In this document: positions 6,809 to 7,205 of the stretch, piece by piece
Layout of the letters: every line of letters starts with the position of its first letter
Position numbering within the stretch: position 1 is the stretch's first letter
Assembly (NCBI GenBank): GCA_945983015.1
Contig: CAMFSN010000074.1
Coordinates: forward strand, 1-7,205
Source of the DNA: an uncultured Bacteroidales bacterium
Lineage (GTDB): Bacteria > Bacteroidota > Bacteroidia > Bacteroidales > UBA932
Length of the DNA stretch: 7,205 nucleotides
Reading direction: 5' to 3'
The notes under the pieces: model-generated
Databases searched by the model: none
What the model saw: only the letters and a program-made list of their open reading frames with translations
Told to the model about the DNA's origin: nothing
Translations under genes and position numbers: made by a program

Positions 6809-6836
6809 TACCACATTTGTACCACACGTGGTACAA
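6805..6836 (+). repeat. Triple TTGTACCAC repeat: two direct copies plus one inverted (candidate operator)
   Basis: An 11-bp unit, TTTGTACCACA, occurs twice back to back (6805-6815 and 6816-6826). It is followed at once by the reverse complement of its core, GTGGTACAA (6828-6836). Copies 2 and 3 thus form a perfect 9-bp inverted repeat with a 2-bp centre. The 11-bp period places the two direct copies about one helical turn apart on the same DNA face. The cluster covers the end of the -7 box and the expected start site. It could be an operator for autoregulation by the HTH protein, or an accessory or core site for a recombinase. Confidence 0.75.
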
Positions 6837-6840
6837 GGAT

Positions 6841-6882
6841 TAAAATGACATCAGCTATCGCGGACACCTTTACGTCATTTTA
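6841..6882 (+). promoter_or_regulatory. Long-loop inverted repeat in the HTH-gene leader (hairpin A)
   Basis: TAAAATGAC (6841-6849) and GTCATTTTA (6874-6882) form a perfect 9-bp stem enclosing 24 nt. The stem contains an ATG (6845-6847) that opens a 53-codon frame overlapping the HTH start. The stem is AT-rich, so its stability as RNA would be modest. Confidence 0.4.
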
Positions 6883-6916
6883 CAAAGATTTACATAGATT
6901 GACACTAATTGAACCC

Positions 6917-6940
6917 GAAGACTGCTTCACGAAGGTCTTC
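6917..6940 (+). promoter_or_regulatory. Compact hairpin 20 nt before the HTH start codon (hairpin B)
   Basis: GAAGAC (6917-6922) pairs with GTCTTC (6935-6940). Inside it, CTT (6925-6927) pairs with AAG (6932-6934) around the four-base loop CACG, leaving a 2-nt TG bulge on the 5' side. That gives 9 base pairs, ending 20 nt before the ATG at 6961. Its position suits an effect on translation initiation, but this is inferred from the sequence alone. Confidence 0.4.
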
Positions 6941-6960
6941 ACCAACATACAACGCAGAAA

Positions 6961-7205
6961 ATGGGAAAGACAAAACACACCGAACCGAAACAGTACCTCT
7001 CCATAACAGAGGCCGCTGAATTCCTCGGCGTATCCCGTCCTACCATATACGCACGCCTCAACTCCGGAGAACTCCCCTACAACCAGGTCTCATCCCGCAC
7101 TATAAGAATACCCCTTTCAGCCCTTACCAGCATACAAGCCACCACTCATCCGACAAAGAAGAACCAGCACCTCACAGCCCACGACCTTCGGAACTACATC
7201 ACACG
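6961..7205 (+). CDS. Excisionase/MerR-type helix-turn-helix DNA-binding protein (3' end outside window)
   Basis: The frame starts at ATG 6961 and stays open to the window edge (81 complete codons). No other start is possible upstream: the frame closes at the TGA at 6910-6912 with no ATG, GTG or TTG between. Residues 12-55 match the HTH_17/excisionase fold: YLSITEAAEFLGVSR (12-26) is the HTH, PTIYARLNSGELPY (27-40) the recognition helix and turn, and RTIRIPLSAL (46-55) the strand and final helix. In Bacteroidota such proteins often have several HTH units and lie near tyrosine recombinase genes of mobile elements. LTAHDLRNYIT (71-81) could open a second unit, but the sequence ends there. It has its own promoter, overlapped by the TTGTACCAC cluster, and a leader with two predicted hairpins. 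Likely roles are recombination directionality factor or repressor of an element; a stand-alone regulator is the alternative. No integrase is visible. Confidence 0.8.
   Translation, partial: MGKTKHTEPKQYLSITEAAEFLGVSRPTIYARLNSGELPYNQVSSRTIRIPLSALTSIQATTHPTKKNQHLTAHDLRNYIT

Noticed and set aside
6667..6815. Similarity between the mnmE end (TTTTGTATCGG) and the repeat unit (TTTTGTACCAC) as two attachment-site copies
   Set aside because: Only TTTTGTA plus one further base agree. That is too short in AT-rich DNA to call a duplicated attachment core.
1..7205. CRISPR array, tRNA or rRNA gene, insertion sequence
   Set aside because: No regularly spaced repeats, no tRNA-like arm or CCA end, no rRNA-like sequence and no transposase motif were seen on either strand.

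Overview
The window looks like a chromosomal segment of a Bacteroidota organism, most likely a gut-type Bacteroidales. The evidence is a Bacteroidota-style LptD barrel, a Rho factor with a long charged disordered insert, several TAnnTTTG promoter boxes of the kind read by the Bacteroidota primary sigma factor, and no clear Shine-Dalgarno sequences. I cannot name a species.

Layout: (1) Bases 1-1341 (+) hold the C-terminal barrel part of lptD, running in from the left edge. (2) Bases 1342-1445 carry two TAtaTTTG boxes ahead of rho (1446-3296, +). (3) A minus-strand pair follows, running leftwards: a YitT-family membrane protein (5217-4288), then a family 2 glycosyltransferase (4288-3293). They are joined by a TAATG stop/start overlap. 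The glycosyltransferase stop codon overlaps the rho stop codon tail to tail. (4) A 102-bp divergent region (5218-5319) contains an 8-bp hairpin or palindrome just upstream of yitT, and a TAttTTTG box directly at the mnmE start. (5) mnmE (5320-6684, +) is complete and has the same length as the E. coli protein. (6) The remaining 521 bp differ in character. They hold an AT-rich spacer with a terminator-like hairpin, a well-formed promoter whose -7 box merges into a triple TTGTACCAC repeat, a 125-nt leader with two predicted hairpins, and the start of an excisionase-like helix-turn-helix gene that runs off the right edge.

Bases 1-6684 are mainly conserved housekeeping genes: outer-membrane LPS assembly, transcription termination, envelope glycosylation or transport, and tRNA wobble modification. 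The part most likely to be accessory or undescribed is the right end. An Xis-like HTH gene with an elaborate operator and leader sits directly behind the 3' end of mnmE, a gene end known elsewhere as an integration target. The last ~120 bp of mnmE also differ in base composition and codon choice from the rest of the gene. This raises the possibility that the right edge is the start of an integrated element. No integrase or attachment-site duplicate is visible in the window, so that remains a hypothesis.
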